The position numbers and the translations under genes were made by a program. From Ypsolopha sequella (Eukaryota > Arthropoda > Insecta > Lepidoptera > Ypsolophidae), in assembly GCA_934047225.1 (NCBI GenBank), contig OW203989.1, forward strand, positions 10,701,977 to 10,765,976: a DNA stretch of 64,000 nucleotides. The letters run 5' to 3'. The notes below the pieces were generated by a model that did no database searches, was not told where the DNA came from, and saw nothing but the letters and a program-made list of their open reading frames with translations. Each line of letters begins with the position of its first letter. The first letter of the stretch is position 1. Positions 12,201 to 21,513 of the stretch are shown in pieces.

Positions 12201-13164
12201 TTTGCTAATAAAAACAATATAATAATTTCATAATAACATAATAAAACAGTATAATTTCTGAGGATGTCTTAAACAGGTACCTTGATTTTTTCATAGTTCT
12301 CAGGGCAGTATTTGAATACAGGAGCATCAAAGAGTTGCAGTGGGCTGCATGACTGCCAATGTTTAAAGTTGCCCACAAACTCTAGAGCTAGGAGGTGGCC
12401 GGAGACTGATGTCATGACCATCTGGACCTTTTGGCCTAAAACATCAGCCTCAAATTCATATATCTTGTTGTATGGAGACAGGCCTTCTCTCTGAAATAAA
12501 AATAAGTTTGTATATAAATAAAGAAATGTTCACAAAGGGTTAGTAACATTTTATTTTTTATTTATTTATTTGATAACTAAAAAGAAATACATATTTTACA
12601 ATAATAAGGTGTATCAGAAACCTGTAAGGGTTTTTACGTACACCGTCATTCCCGTCTTATGCAAGAATATAGAAAACTAGATATACAGGTAGTCTAAATA
12701 AATATTGATAATGCCTTAAGATATCGAAATGCTTTGTATTAATGATGGTTCTATAAAATAACTAAAACCATCCAGCAAAGTGTTAGATGTCTTTCTTATT
12801 TAGAATGTAAGGAGGATTGTTATGCATTGTTAATAGAGTTTTTCCATCATACTTGCCCTTTGAAAAACGTGGTACGTGCGAGAGCGCAAGTAAGATAGAA
12901 AGACGCTTTATGTCTGGGGCGTGCTAGTTACCCTGAAGGCAGCAAAGATATATACAACAACATGGGGTAACTTACTCTAGTCGAAGTCCCTCGTGATAAC
13001 TGTGCAGCAATATTCTTTGCGGCGTCATTCTTCTCAGCGACATTGAGAAATTTCATCGTTTCACTTTTACACCTAAATATCAACAAATTTTGATATTTAC
13101 TGGTACACAAACATAGGTTTGCTCTACGTTTGAGGTTATAACCAATTCGAAATAACAGTTTCAT
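6205..13164 (-). CDS. Top3a: DNA topoisomerase 3-alpha (5' seven exons, partial at left edge)
   Basis: This type IA topoisomerase relaxes and decatenates DNA with BLM and RMI in the nucleus and also serves mitochondrial DNA. Coding exons, 5' to 3': 12976-13056 (up to 13164 with the upstream ATG), 12281-12490, 10486-10738, 9672-9842, 8723-8898, 7621-7903, 6205-6416. All junctions are GT..AG and phases agree. From the ATG at 13056 this gives 462 codons. The Toprim domain starts MKFLNVAEKNDAAKNIA and includes the metal site TDCDREGEN. The active-site tyrosine lies in GFISYPRTETN (Tyr329 by this count). DVRQELDLRIG and LVSYGSCQFPTLGFV are family hallmarks. The rest, including the zinc-finger C-terminus, lies left of position 1. 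An in-frame ATG at 13164 adds 36 residues rich in Arg/Lys, resembling a mitochondrial presequence. Introns carry many repeats. Confidence 0.95.
6530..6556. repeat. TA microsatellite
   Basis: A short run of TATATATA sits within topoisomerase intron 6. Confidence 0.5.
6930..7137 (+). mobile_element. non-autonomous Helitron-like 3' end
   Basis: The segment closes with a small GC-rich hairpin (GCGGGCGAAGCCGCGG) followed ten bases later by CTAG and a T, the arrangement expected at a Helitron 3' terminus. The body (AACGGAGCAACGGAT, then TATGGGCCGGAAAGTGACAT, then a CCCGGAAAAATGC block) is a very common lepidopteran dispersed repeat. The 5' boundary is uncertain. It lies in topoisomerase intron 6. 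Confidence 0.6.
8141..8649. mobile_element. MITE with about 50-bp inverted ends, host for a nested MITE
   Basis: The left end (GGGGCCTCATTGCTTAACTT) is mirrored at the right (AAGTTAGACAATAAGGTCCC). The similarity continues through CAACATCAACTATCGCTTTC-like sequence for about 50 bp. A second palindromic MITE (8361-8513) sits inside. The element lies in topoisomerase intron 5. Confidence 0.65.
8361..8513. mobile_element. palindromic MITE, TGGTGTCGATTCGG family (copy 1 of 6)
   Basis: About 150 bp, nearly self-complementary end to end. The arms run GTGTCGAT..CGGC..CAAC..TTAACTTATTTGACAG, then AGCGTTCTGTC towards the centre. It is nested in the larger MITE at 8141-8649. Five relatives occur at 33295, 39199, 39760, 44290 and 44478. 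Confidence 0.75.
9095..9575 (+). repeat. lepidopteran-type dispersed repeat
   Basis: It begins with CAAGTGCGATTCGGACTCGCGCAC and ends with a GACAGACGGACGGACAG-rich block followed by TAGTAATAGGGTCCCG. This is the recognisable layout of a repeat common in Lepidoptera. A related 5' portion occurs at 20384-20520 (CAAGTGCGAGTCAGACTCGCG). It lies in topoisomerase intron 4. Confidence 0.55.
9875..9990 (+). repeat. short interspersed repeat (GGGGTAGACAGAGAC type)
   Basis: CTCCCAGTGGGGTAGACAGAGACTATAGATTTCC begins a block ending ACAAGCTCTTCTATTC. The same block is at 29455-29575 and a shorter piece is at 23470-23520. It is probably a SINE or LINE end. It lies in topoisomerase intron 3. Confidence 0.5.
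11270..11530. mobile_element. hAT-type palindromic MITE (CAGTGGCGTGCAC ends)
   Basis: The ends CAGTGGCGTGCACAGAAC and GTTCTGTGCACGCCACTG are perfect inverted repeats. The arms continue for more than 100 bp around a GGGTAGGCACTGCCTACCC centre. The flanking 8-mers (ACAATAGT and CAAACAGT) match only partly. It shares termini with the 3.96-kb element at 20344 and with the copies at 29657 and 38142. It lies in topoisomerase intron 2. Confidence 0.8.
11531..12280. other. intronic AT-rich sequence
   Basis: The remainder of topoisomerase intron 2. No gene or clear repeat is seen. Confidence 0.4.
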
Positions 13165-13275
13165 ATTAGGTGACAAAATAACATGGTGCAAGTTGTTAAA
13201 TAAATTTAAATTGTTTATACAATTACATAATATTGCAACGGAAAGATCAATTTTATTTTGTATTATTTATCAAAT

Positions 13276-13287
13276 CCCGCCTTCCTT
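13276..13287. repeat. LINE target-site duplication, left copy
   Basis: CCCGCCTTCCTT lies directly next to the oligo-T (poly-A on the minus strand) of the LINE and is repeated exactly at 18609-18620. Confidence 0.85.
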
Positions 13288-13329
13288 TTTTTTTTTTTTT
13301 TTTTCTCATTTTTCATTCCGTCTTGGAAT

Positions 13330-13545
13330 AGGCAAAGGGCAGTAGCCCGTACAGCCAAGTCTTATTTTATTTAATTTTTTTCATGTCCAATTAAATATAA
13401 GGCCATAGCCAAGTCTTAGTGAATTGTCTTCATCCTCGATCAAAGTAGTAAGGCCGAAGCCAAGTCTTAGTTTCAATATCTTCTTCGTGTTTTAAACGGG
13501 TTATAAGGCCACAGCCAAGTCTTGGTTGGTAGTCTTCTTTTCAAT
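13330..13545 (-). repeat. tandem sub-repeats in LINE 3' UTR
   Basis: Four units of roughly 50 bp each carry GCC-x-AGCCAAGTCTTA/G (near 13350, 13405, 13453 and 13507 on the plus strand). A related motif (CTTAGCCCATACAGCCATGTC) is in the short element at 46257-46651, linking the two families. Confidence 0.7.
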
Positions 13546-13596
13546 GTCATATCATTTTAATTGTCTTATTAGGTATATATTGTCTTGATTCTTGAT

Positions 13597-16500
13597 TTAG
13601 ATACTTTGAATAGTCGTAGATATAAATTCATAAATTGCGTAGTAGGTTTCAAAGTTCATAAGCAGTTCTTGAGTGTCGCGCGGGATATTTTCCGGTTTTT
13701 TGTAAATATTGAGAAGTTTGTCAATCAAGGTGAGTCTTTGAATGTTATATGAGGAACATTGAAATAAAATATGATCTAAGGTCTGATCTATTGAGGAATT
13801 GCAATCTGTGCATAATGGTGAAAGTATAATATGCATTCTATGAAGATGGTAATTGATACGGCAGTGCCCGAATCTCAGACGATTTAAAATTGTGTAAAAT
13901 TTTCTATTTTTGTACAATTTTGATTTGGTAAACCAGGGAGAGGAGCCAATAGTATTATTGATCTTAGCATACCAACAGCCTTTCGTAGTAAGTGTATTTT
14001 GCCAATCTTCGCGATTTTTAGTTTTAATTTTGCTTAGTAGGTCGGAATAGGGAATGGCAACATTTTTCGAACTGTCGATAATGTCATTTTCCACAATTGA
14101 TCTAGCAAGATAATCTGCACTTTCATTTCCAAAAACTCCAATATGTGAAGGAGTCCATGTAAGGGCTATATCAACAACAGGTGAACGTTCTGAGTACAAC
14201 TGTTTTATATTATGTAGGATGTAATTGGTATTAGAATCTAGTTTATTATTTTGAAGGGCTTTTAAAACACTCATGCTATCGGTCACAATCAGCCAACGTG
14301 TCCGTTGATGTTTCTGTTCTTTGATGTATTGTAAGGCTGTCAATATAGCCAGAGATTCTGCCGAAAAAATACTTATTTCTTGTGGAAGAAGAGCACCATG
14401 TCCAGTCCGTAGATGGGAAATATATATTGCCATCGACACTCTTGAACCTTTCTTTGAGCCATCAGTAAAAATCGTGTTATGTAAAGGATATTGTGCTATC
14501 ATATGGTAGACTTCTTCTTTAGTCTTTAGTTCACAATCAATCCGAATGTCTAGATTGCTGAATTTATCTTCGTATTTTCCAGAATAACACACCCAGTTGT
14601 TGATATTATTGTGAATTTGATGGTGCTGACTAAGATTATATGTTTCGGAAAAGTCATGAAGAATATATGGGGCATTGACTAGATTAGACACTGGATTTCT
14701 CTCATTAAATGAGGTAAGTTTTTTCAGAAGCGGATGTTCGGACATAGAAAATAGTTTTAAGATAAATCTTTGCTTTAAGTATTTAAATCTTAAATGTAAC
14801 GGTTGAATATTACATTCTACTTGTAATGAGTTAATTGGTGTTGTTTTCATTGCACCTGTTATTAACCTTAAATTATTATTTTGCAAAATATTCAATTTTT
14901 TAAGTAATTTGTTGTCAGAACTATAACATAAAAATCCATATTCAAAATGACTGCGAATTAAAGACTTGTACAACATAAGCAGTATTTTAGGATCAGTTTT
15001 CATTAACATTTTAATTATATTAAAAGCTTTTGAAGCTCTTCCAATTATGTAATCAACATATTTTTTCCATGATAAATTGTGACAAAAGATAACACCTAAA
15101 AATTTTACTTCAAGAACAACAGGAAGTTGTGTGAAATTGTAAATAATGGTAACATTTCTAATCTGTTTACTAAATACTACAACTTTTGTCTTTTCTGCAC
15201 TTATATGAAGATTAAGGTATTCAAAATATTGATTTAACTTTAGGAGTGCGTTATTTATCTTATATTCAATATTGCTGATATTAGGTCCAGAATCATAAAT
15301 TACTAGATCATCTGCAAATTGTAAATTATGAACCTCTGTTCCTAAGATCAAGTTAAGTTTGTGAATATAAAGAATGTATATTAAGGGGCTTAAAATACCA
15401 CCTTGACAAACACCTTTGTATGAATATCGGGGTCCTATCATCTGATTTTGATGTTTCACAAAAACTTCTCTACCATGTAGAAAATTAAAAATCCAACTTA
15501 CAAATTTTTCAGGTATACCAAGTGAAGAAAGCTCTACAGAAAGAATGTGATGATTGACGTTATTGAAAGCACCAACAACATCAAAAAATACACCTACCAG
15601 AACATTATTATTTTTCATAGATTTGGAAATGTCTAATTGAAGATGAGCAATACTTTCTCGGGATGATCTTCCTTTACGAAAACCAAATTGGTTTGAAGGT
15701 AGTAAGTTATTACTTTCAATAAAAAACTCTAATCTTTGTTTGAGTAGTTGTTCAAAGATTTTACCTATACAGGAAGTTAATGCAATAGGTCTATATGAGT
15801 CAGTTAAATCTTTTTCTTTATTTGGTTTCAAAATTGGAATAAGACAATCTTGTTTCCAGTCTTTAGGTATTATTGAATTAATCCAGAGTAAATTTAAAAC
15901 ATTTAAAACTATCGTTTTTGATGTATTGCTCGCATTTTTCAAAACTTTATAGGGCAAACCATCGAGGCCAAATGCTGTATCTCTTCTTGATAATATAGCA
16001 GATTTAAATTCTTGCCAAGAGAAAGGTTTGGTTATGTAGTCACTGTTATTAGCTGTAATATAATTATCCAAATGAAATGGGGCCTCTACGGTATCAGGTG
16101 TATATTTTTCAAGAAAATTAAATATCCAAGTTTGATTTGTGTTACTATGGTTATATTGATAACTTTTATTGAATTTCTTTATTATGTTCCAAATTTTAGA
16201 AATTGGAGTGTTACGGTTAAATGTTTCACAAAAATTCATCCAGCTCAGGTTTCTTTCTGTGTTTAGTGTTAACTTTTTAAAGGCCTGTAACTTCTTGAAG
16301 TTAACATAATTCTCCTCAGAAGGGTCATTCCTGAATTTAATGTAGGCGTCCTTGGAACCTTCAACAGCTTTGGAACATTTTTCATTCCACCATGGTAGTG
16401 GAACTCTTTTTCTTTTAATGAATGAGGAATGAATCTGTTTATTTTTACTAATTTTGGTATTGTGAAATAGTGACATGGTATTTTCTATCGCTTTTTTAAT

Positions 16501-17328
16501 TATTGATATTAATTTGTTATAAGAATCTAGGGGATCGGAGTGGTTGATGTGAAAATCTATCAACAGATTATCTAAATTTGTGCTATACACTTTCCAATCT
16601 ACACGACTATAGTTATAAAATGATGGATTATTTGTATTATTTATTGGGGGTAAAGAGTTATTGTTTATCATTATTTTTGTTATTACAGGTAAATGATAAC
16701 TTCCGAGTGGATCATCAAATACCTCCCAGTCAGAAACCAGAGCTAAAGAAGGAGATACAATTGTTAAATCTAAAGCATTTCTTTTCCACCTATGTGTCCC
16801 TACAGTGGTCATTTGACCATTGTTGAGAAGAACTAAATTATTATCATCTATGCTTTCAAGAACGTCACGGCCACGAGCATCTGTGTCTGCGCAGCCCCAT
16901 GCTGAGTGGTGAGCGTTGAAGTCGCCCGCAATCAACAAAGGACCTGGGATGCTATTGATTAAATTATTTAGTTTAAGCTTAGTGAGAGGCGGAGAGCAAT
17001 CTCCAGGACTATAAAGGCTAACTATAGAAAATTCTGTATCTCCATAATATAAACGAATTGCTATATTTTGTATAGAATTATCATAATAAGTATCAATACT
17101 TTTGTATTTTAGGCTTGAATGTATGAGTATGGCAACACCATTGTGGTCATTGCCTGAATCTAGACGAACAATATTATATCCTTTAATGTTAAAACGCTGA
17201 TGTACTTTTAACCAAGTTTCACAAATAACTGCAATATGTATGTTCTTTTCATATAAAAAATGTGTGAAAATATGTCGATTACTATAAATACTTTGAGCAT
17301 TCCAATTGACTAAGTTTAACTGATCCAT
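13597..17328 (-). CDS. LINE ORF2: endonuclease, reverse transcriptase, RNase H
   Basis: This 1,243-aa intact frame has an N-terminal endonuclease (VNWNAQSI near 8, ICETWL near 35, AGDFNAHHSAWG near 133). The RT follows (YRPIALTSCIGKIFEQLL near 515, VFFDVVGAFNNV near 583, GVCQGGILSPLIY near 640, FADDLVIY near 670). RNase H comes next (FTDGSKKGSR near 955, AESLAILTAL near 990, VTDSMSV near 1015, HIGVFGNESAD near 1060). A terminal CCHC-like motif (CTDC...H...C) lies near 1170. These activities nick the target and copy the element RNA. ATG at 17328 (MDQLNLVNWN) is 27 bp after the ORF1 stop, so a coupled reinitiation is plausible. Confidence 0.92.
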   Translation of the reverse strand: MDQLNLVNWNAQSIYSNRHIFTHFLYEKNIHIAVICETWLKVHQRFNIKGYNIVRLDSGNDHNGVAILIHSSLKYKSIDTYYDNSIQNIAIRLYYGDTEFSIVSLYSPGDCSPPLTKLKLNNLINSIPGPLLIAGDFNAHHSAWGCADTDARGRDVLESIDDNNLVLLNNGQMTTVGTHRWKRNALDLTIVSPSLALVSDWEVFDDPLGSYHLPVITKIMINNNSLPPINNTNNPSFYNYSRVDWKVYSTNLDNLLIDFHINHSDPLDSYNKLISIIKKAIENTMSLFHNTKISKNKQIHSSFIKRKRVPLPWWNEKCSKAVEGSKDAYIKFRNDPSEENYVNFKKLQAFKKLTLNTERNLSWMNFCETFNRNTPISKIWNIIKKFNKSYQYNHSNTNQTWIFNFLEKYTPDTVEAPFHLDNYITANNSDYITKPFSWQEFKSAILSRRDTAFGLDGLPYKVLKNASNTSKTIVLNVLNLLWINSIIPKDWKQDCLIPILKPNKEKDLTDSYRPIALTSCIGKIFEQLLKQRLEFFIESNNLLPSNQFGFRKGRSSRESIAHLQLDISKSMKNNNVLVGVFFDVVGAFNNVNHHILSVELSSLGIPEKFVSWIFNFLHGREVFVKHQNQMIGPRYSYKGVCQGGILSPLIYILYIHKLNLILGTEVHNLQFADDLVIYDSGPNISNIEYKINNALLKLNQYFEYLNLHISAEKTKVVVFSKQIRNVTIIYNFTQLPVVLEVKFLGVIFCHNLSWKKYVDYIIGRASKAFNIIKMLMKTDPKILLMLYKSLIRSHFEYGFLCYSSDNKLLKKLNILQNNNLRLITGAMKTTPINSLQVECNIQPLHLRFKYLKQRFILKLFSMSEHPLLKKLTSFNERNPVSNLVNAPYILHDFSETYNLSQHHQIHNNINNWVCYSGKYEDKFSNLDIRIDCELKTKEEVYHMIAQYPLHNTIFTDGSKKGSRVSMAIYISHLRTGHGALLPQEISIFSAESLAILTALQYIKEQKHQRTRWLIVTDSMSVLKALQNNKLDSNTNYILHNIKQLYSERSPVVDIALTWTPSHIGVFGNESADYLARSIVENDIIDSSKNVAIPYSDLLSKIKTKNREDWQNTLTTKGCWYAKINNTIGSSPWFTKSKLYKNRKFYTILNRLRFGHCRINYHLHRMHIILSPLCTDCNSSIDQTLDHILFQCSSYNIQRLTLIDKLLNIYKKPENIPRDTQELLMNFETYYAIYEFISTTIQSI

Positions 17329-17355
17329 TTTAAAAATTAAATAAAAGAGAATCCA

Positions 17356-18459
17356 TTATTTAATTTTTAAATTTTCTAAAAGAACATCTTTGATGTTGTT
17401 TACTGAAATACTTTTTTCATTACTTTTATTTAATGTTATTAATTTGACTAATGTATTTGCCAAAATGTTTAAAATTGTGTCTGAATTAAGTAAAGATGCT
17501 AATTGTTCTGAAGGGGAGAGAGATTTCCCTAGTGGTGGAAATGACTTTTCATTATTATTAAAAGCTTCAGCATAAGTCTTTTTTTCATGAATTTTCTTGT
17601 TTTCTTCTATTTTTTGTTTTTTGACTGGGCATATTGATGAGATTGCGATGTGGTCACCCTTGCAATGACAGCACTGAGGACTTGTAGTTGACGAGCATTG
17701 TTTATAATTATGTTTTTCACCGCAAATTGAGCATCTTTCTGTGTTCTTACAAAATTTGGCAATGTGTCCATACCTTAAGCATTTTAAACATTGTTTGACA
17801 GGCGGGATGTAAGGCCGTACTTCGAATCTCCAGCTGTTCAGATCAACACTGTCAGGCAGAACCGGGCATGAGAATGTGATTGATACAGTTTTTGTTGGCT
17901 GGAAGCTGAAACCCTTATCTGTTTTTACTTTTCTCATAAATCTGCGAACCATTACAACCTTTTTAGTACTAGAAATAGCCGCGTAGATCTGAGCATTTGA
18001 CATTTCTATTGGTACATGCAGAATAACTCCAGTAGTTTCCGTCATTGTTGCAGGAATACTCGCTTTTAGCTTGTGCAGATCTAAAAACTTTTTGTTAATG
18101 AGGGCTGCATTTGCCAACCCTGGTCGTTCAAATTTGACCCCAATCTTAAATTTATTTATCCGTAATAGTTGTTTGACTCCTTTGTTATGTCTTTTTAATG
18201 CATTTCCTAGGCTCATTAAGTCTCTATCCCCAATGGGCTTACCATCTTCCAAGCTTTCCAAAAATACAATGTAATCAAAGTTTCCCCCATCTTCTGGGTA
18301 GAAACGTACATAGTCCGCAATTCTAAAAATTTTGTACTTGTCTTGGTCCTCAGAATCATCAATTTCAGATTCTGAAGAAATGTCCCTCGGTTCTGATAGA
18401 TCGTCAGACTCTGCTTCATCTTTCTTCCGTTTTTTACGGACCCTCGAGCCCTTCCCCAT
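17356..18459 (-). CDS. LINE ORF1: gag-like protein with three CCHC zinc knuckles
   Basis: The protein has 367 aa. The N-terminus (1-50) is charged, with a basic RVRKKRKK stretch and an acidic serine-rich run. The middle (about 50-215) resembles the RRM-like region of LINE gag proteins. Three zinc knuckles follow at about 218-290: CLKCLRYGHIAKFC, CSICGEKHNYKQC and CCHCKGDHIAISSIC. The product should coat the element RNA and form the RNP with ORF2. The start MGKGSRVRKK is the first ATG of the frame. No disruptions are seen. Confidence 0.85.
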   Translation of the reverse strand: MGKGSRVRKKRKKDEAESDDLSEPRDISSESEIDDSEDQDKYKIFRIADYVRFYPEDGGNFDYIVFLESLEDGKPIGDRDLMSLGNALKRHNKGVKQLLRINKFKIGVKFERPGLANAALINKKFLDLHKLKASIPATMTETTGVILHVPIEMSNAQIYAAISSTKKVVMVRRFMRKVKTDKGFSFQPTKTVSITFSCPVLPDSVDLNSWRFEVRPYIPPVKQCLKCLRYGHIAKFCKNTERCSICGEKHNYKQCSSTTSPQCCHCKGDHIAISSICPVKKQKIEENKKIHEKKTYAEAFNNNEKSFPPLGKSLSPSEQLASLLNSDTILNILANTLVKLITLNKSNEKSISVNNIKDVLLENLKIK

Positions 18460-18608
18460 TTTGATGCACTAACTTTATACTATACACAAGCTTTATTTAT
18501 ACTATTTATAGGGAATTTTACAATATTTACAATTAATTTTCACGAAAACTTTAGTTAGCTTTAAAAAATGCCGCCTTTCGTGTCTACGGTTCCCGCGCTT
18601 TTTTTTCT

Positions 18609-18620
18609 CCCGCCTTCCTT
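18609..18620. repeat. LINE target-site duplication, right copy
   Basis: CCCGCCTTCCTT, identical to 13276-13287. Confidence 0.85.
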
Positions 18621-18922
18621 GCCATCAAAACAACAAAAGTGACATTGTTTTTTTTTGTTGCGTAGCTACCAGCCACAGAGCACATCTACCAGCCAGCCAA
18701 CCAACCAACCACAAATTATAGAGGGATACTACGTATCAGATAGCCCTCTTGCCTGTAGTTAACCTCAGACACGTGTTCTGCCTCCTGATTGGCTGGGGGA
18801 AAACGATATATCACTTTTTTTATTATTCACATCTTATTGTGTAGGCCAAGACACCAACTCTAAACAGCCATATTAAAAAAAAAAGCAGGGAGGCAGACCT
18901 TTCGTTTTTCAATGGTTTTTCA

Positions 18923-18992
18923 TAGGACTAAAATTGCACAAAAGTTGGAAAACCTTAAGATTTTTCCTACTTTTGTGCATTTTAGTCCTTAA
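18923..18992. repeat. hairpin inverted repeat
   Basis: AGGACTAAAATTGCACAAAAG is mirrored by CTTTTGTGCATTTTAGTCCT with an about 25-bp loop. It is probably a tiny palindromic element. Confidence 0.6.
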
Positions 18993-19259
18993 ATGAAACA
19001 AAATTATATACGAAATAAAACAAATCTTTATCTATTTTATTACCTTTTTAATTTTTTTATTTTATATTTAAGTAAAGCTTTTGCTTGCATATGCTGCAAG
19101 TTTTTGACATTTTCCAAACGAAACACATCTGCGCCTCTTAATATTTTGTTAATGAATGACATTACACCAGCTAAAATTTGCCAGTCTGACTGTTATTTCC
19201 AATGATTTTGATGTTGAGGGTTCTGAAAATAATTGAAAATTGTTAATAAATTATAATTT

Positions 19260-19601
19260 ATTTATTTACACATGCAACAATAATACACAAAAGATAACAA
19301 ATAAACCACAAGAAATGAAAAAAATATTCAAAAAAACAAAAACCTGACGGCATGAAAAATTGTAAACTTAAAATTTTCAAACTTAATAAATGAACTGAAA
19401 GGATAGAAACAAGTAAAAAATCAAATATTTAATTATAATATTAATCAATAAGTATATCATCAGGGAACAGTGCAAATGGGGTGATCGGGTGAGTGCTCTT
19501 AATTAAGAAACATGCACATGAAAAAACCTACATGATAAATATAATAATGCTATATAATATGGTATAAAGATTTTTAATATAATAAGTCAATTTAACTATA
19601 C
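19260..19601. other. AT-rich sequence between decayed exons
   Basis: No feature is recognised other than A-rich runs. Confidence 0.35.
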
Positions 19602-20335
19602 CTGAATATCGATAATCGTGTTGAAAACTTGCAACACCTTTTTGGTTCTTCATAATTGGAGGAGTTTCAATAGAAGTCACACTCGGTTCAAATTGAGCAG
19701 GCTCAAGTGCTTATAATGGTGGTGATCTAAAAATTATAAAAATTCTTAACATCTTCAGTTCAGCCAGCACTATAATATAAACAAGGTGGCTTAGCTCACA
19801 AAAATTAATGTATGTAATAATAATTCATAAGCCGCATAAGTCCGTCTTCACCCATACCATTGCGGAACAGGGAACGGACGTAAGCTTATTTTGTACAGAG
19901 AGTGTAAGGAGAATGAGAGATACATACTCTCTCAAAAGCCTGCTGCTGCTCCCCATGCAATTCTTTATCCCTATATGTGCATATTCACCAATCGCTGTGA
20001 TACTTAACACAATTACAATTTCAATACAAAATGCCTGGATTAGTTAATCCACTGTCACTGTATAACAAGATTAGCACCAACAACAATTACTCTGACCAAA
20101 ATAAATGTAAGTAGGTAGGTACCTGTTGAAGTTCCCATGGTATGAATAGTTTTGTTTTTGTGGAGGTTGTTCAAGATTTGATGCGGCATATGAATGTTCA
20201 TTGTGCCTCTTCCTGGCATAGCTATGATCAGCTGTTGGATAATAATTCTCTGTGGACATATAAAGATAACAATGAATATAAGTGTTAAAATGAGATACCT
20301 ATTAATACTACACATAATAAGTAGGTAGCAAGTTT

Positions 20336-20343
20336 ATTCTTAC
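20336..20343. repeat. 8-bp target-site duplication, left
   Basis: ATTCTTAC, repeated exactly at 24301-24308 on the other side of the hAT-type element. Confidence 0.85.
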
Positions 20344-20383
20344 CAGTGGCGTGCACAGAGTTTTTACACAGGGTAGACATAAA

Positions 20384-20520
20384 AACCGGTCAAGTGCGAG
20401 TCAGACTCGCGTACCTAAGGTTCCGTATCGTGGATGAAAAATGTAATTTTGTTTTCGTGAATTTCTAAACTGCTATATTATTCCTGTAATCTTTACGTAA
20501 GCACATATTACCATGATTTT
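20384..20520 (+). repeat. partial copy of the GTGCGAGTC dispersed repeat
   Basis: AAACCGGTCAAGTGCGAGTC followed by TTCCTGTAATCTTTACGTAA, matching 9100-9340. Confidence 0.45.
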
Positions 20521-20765
20521 TTTTTATTTTTCGATCAACCAATTTTAGAGATAAGTTGAGGGACATCAATTTTTTTTTGTAGTTTTTCGAGGATTTCCCA
20601 AAATAGAGGCAAGTAAATATAGCTAAGCGGCATCGTTCCAAACAGTTTGGTTATTTGAACATAACAAGCAGGTGAAACAAAACAGTCGATTAGTATGTTT
20701 ACAACCTGTCAGCCAGTTAAATGTTTCATATTGTTTTGGATTGAATTTTCTAGTTGCTTTACCTT

Positions 20766-20912
20766 TTATTTGAATCCGGTACGAAGCGGCTTTTCTCGAT
20801 TACTTCTTTTTTTTTCAGCATAACACAGTTTTGAAAACGTACCATTTCTTAATTTTTGCACACACACATTCCCAGCACAACTTTCACAGTAGTTACTACC
20901 ACCACTAGCCAT
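20766..20912 (-). CDS. small unidentified ORF in the hAT-type element
   Basis: A 48-codon minus frame (starts MASGGSNYCESCAGN) with Cys-x2-Cys followed by two further cysteines and a basic tail. It could be the first exon of a zinc-binding protein or chance. No family is recognised. Confidence 0.2.
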   Translation of the reverse strand: MASGGSNYCESCAGNVCVQKLRNGTFSKLCYAEKKRSNREKPLRTGFK

Positions 20913-21513
20913 TTTTTGCAATTTTTAGACCCAATTTTATTTTATTTATACTGCTTGTCATCAATTTGCGTAACGAACGAACGCAAAACAATAATGGATG
21001 GCGCCGGCTCAGCTGCTAAGGCGGCTTCGTAAGACTTCGGTATTTTTCGGTGAATGTCGTAAAACTAAAAAGACGTCGTCTTTTTCTCAGAATAAGGAAT
21101 ACAAATAGAAGCCTGACTAAAATAAGAACTGGGCATTAGCCATTGTACTCATCTAACGTAAATTACTCCTGTGTGCGAGTGAATGAAACGACGGACCGCA
21201 CTTACTTTATATTTTTTCCTGGTGTGTCACTAGATTGAACCAAACAAATGTCAGATGGATGTAATTTGGATGTATTTTAAAAATTATAATACCATCAAAT
21301 TAAATATGTCTCATCATTGTATCGTTGTGTTGTAATATCGTACGTTGCGTGCATCACATCTTAATTTGGTGGCATCGAAATGTCTATTGCATTTTGCGAA
21401 AGTTTACAGCTTCACCGAGAGAAATTAAATATTTTGGTGCTCTTCCTCTCAAAATTCGAGAAAGTGTGATTTATTATTGTTTGTGTTGATTGTTTTTTTA
21501 ACATTGTAATAAA

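Larger units (their letters stand above)
13288..18608 (-). mobile_element. full-length I-type non-LTR retrotransposon
   Basis: On the minus strand: a short 5' UTR (18460-18608), ORF1 with three zinc knuckles, a 27-bp gap, ORF2 with endonuclease, RT and RNase H, then a 3' UTR with internal tandem repeats and a poly-A tail of about 20 at 13288-13305. A perfect 12-bp target-site duplication flanks it, and both frames are intact, so the copy is young. RNase H plus CCHC ORF1 points to the I/Nimb side of the LINE tree. The exact clade is not resolved. The poly-A end lies about 120 bp upstream of the earliest topoisomerase ATG, in the same orientation. Confidence 0.9.
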
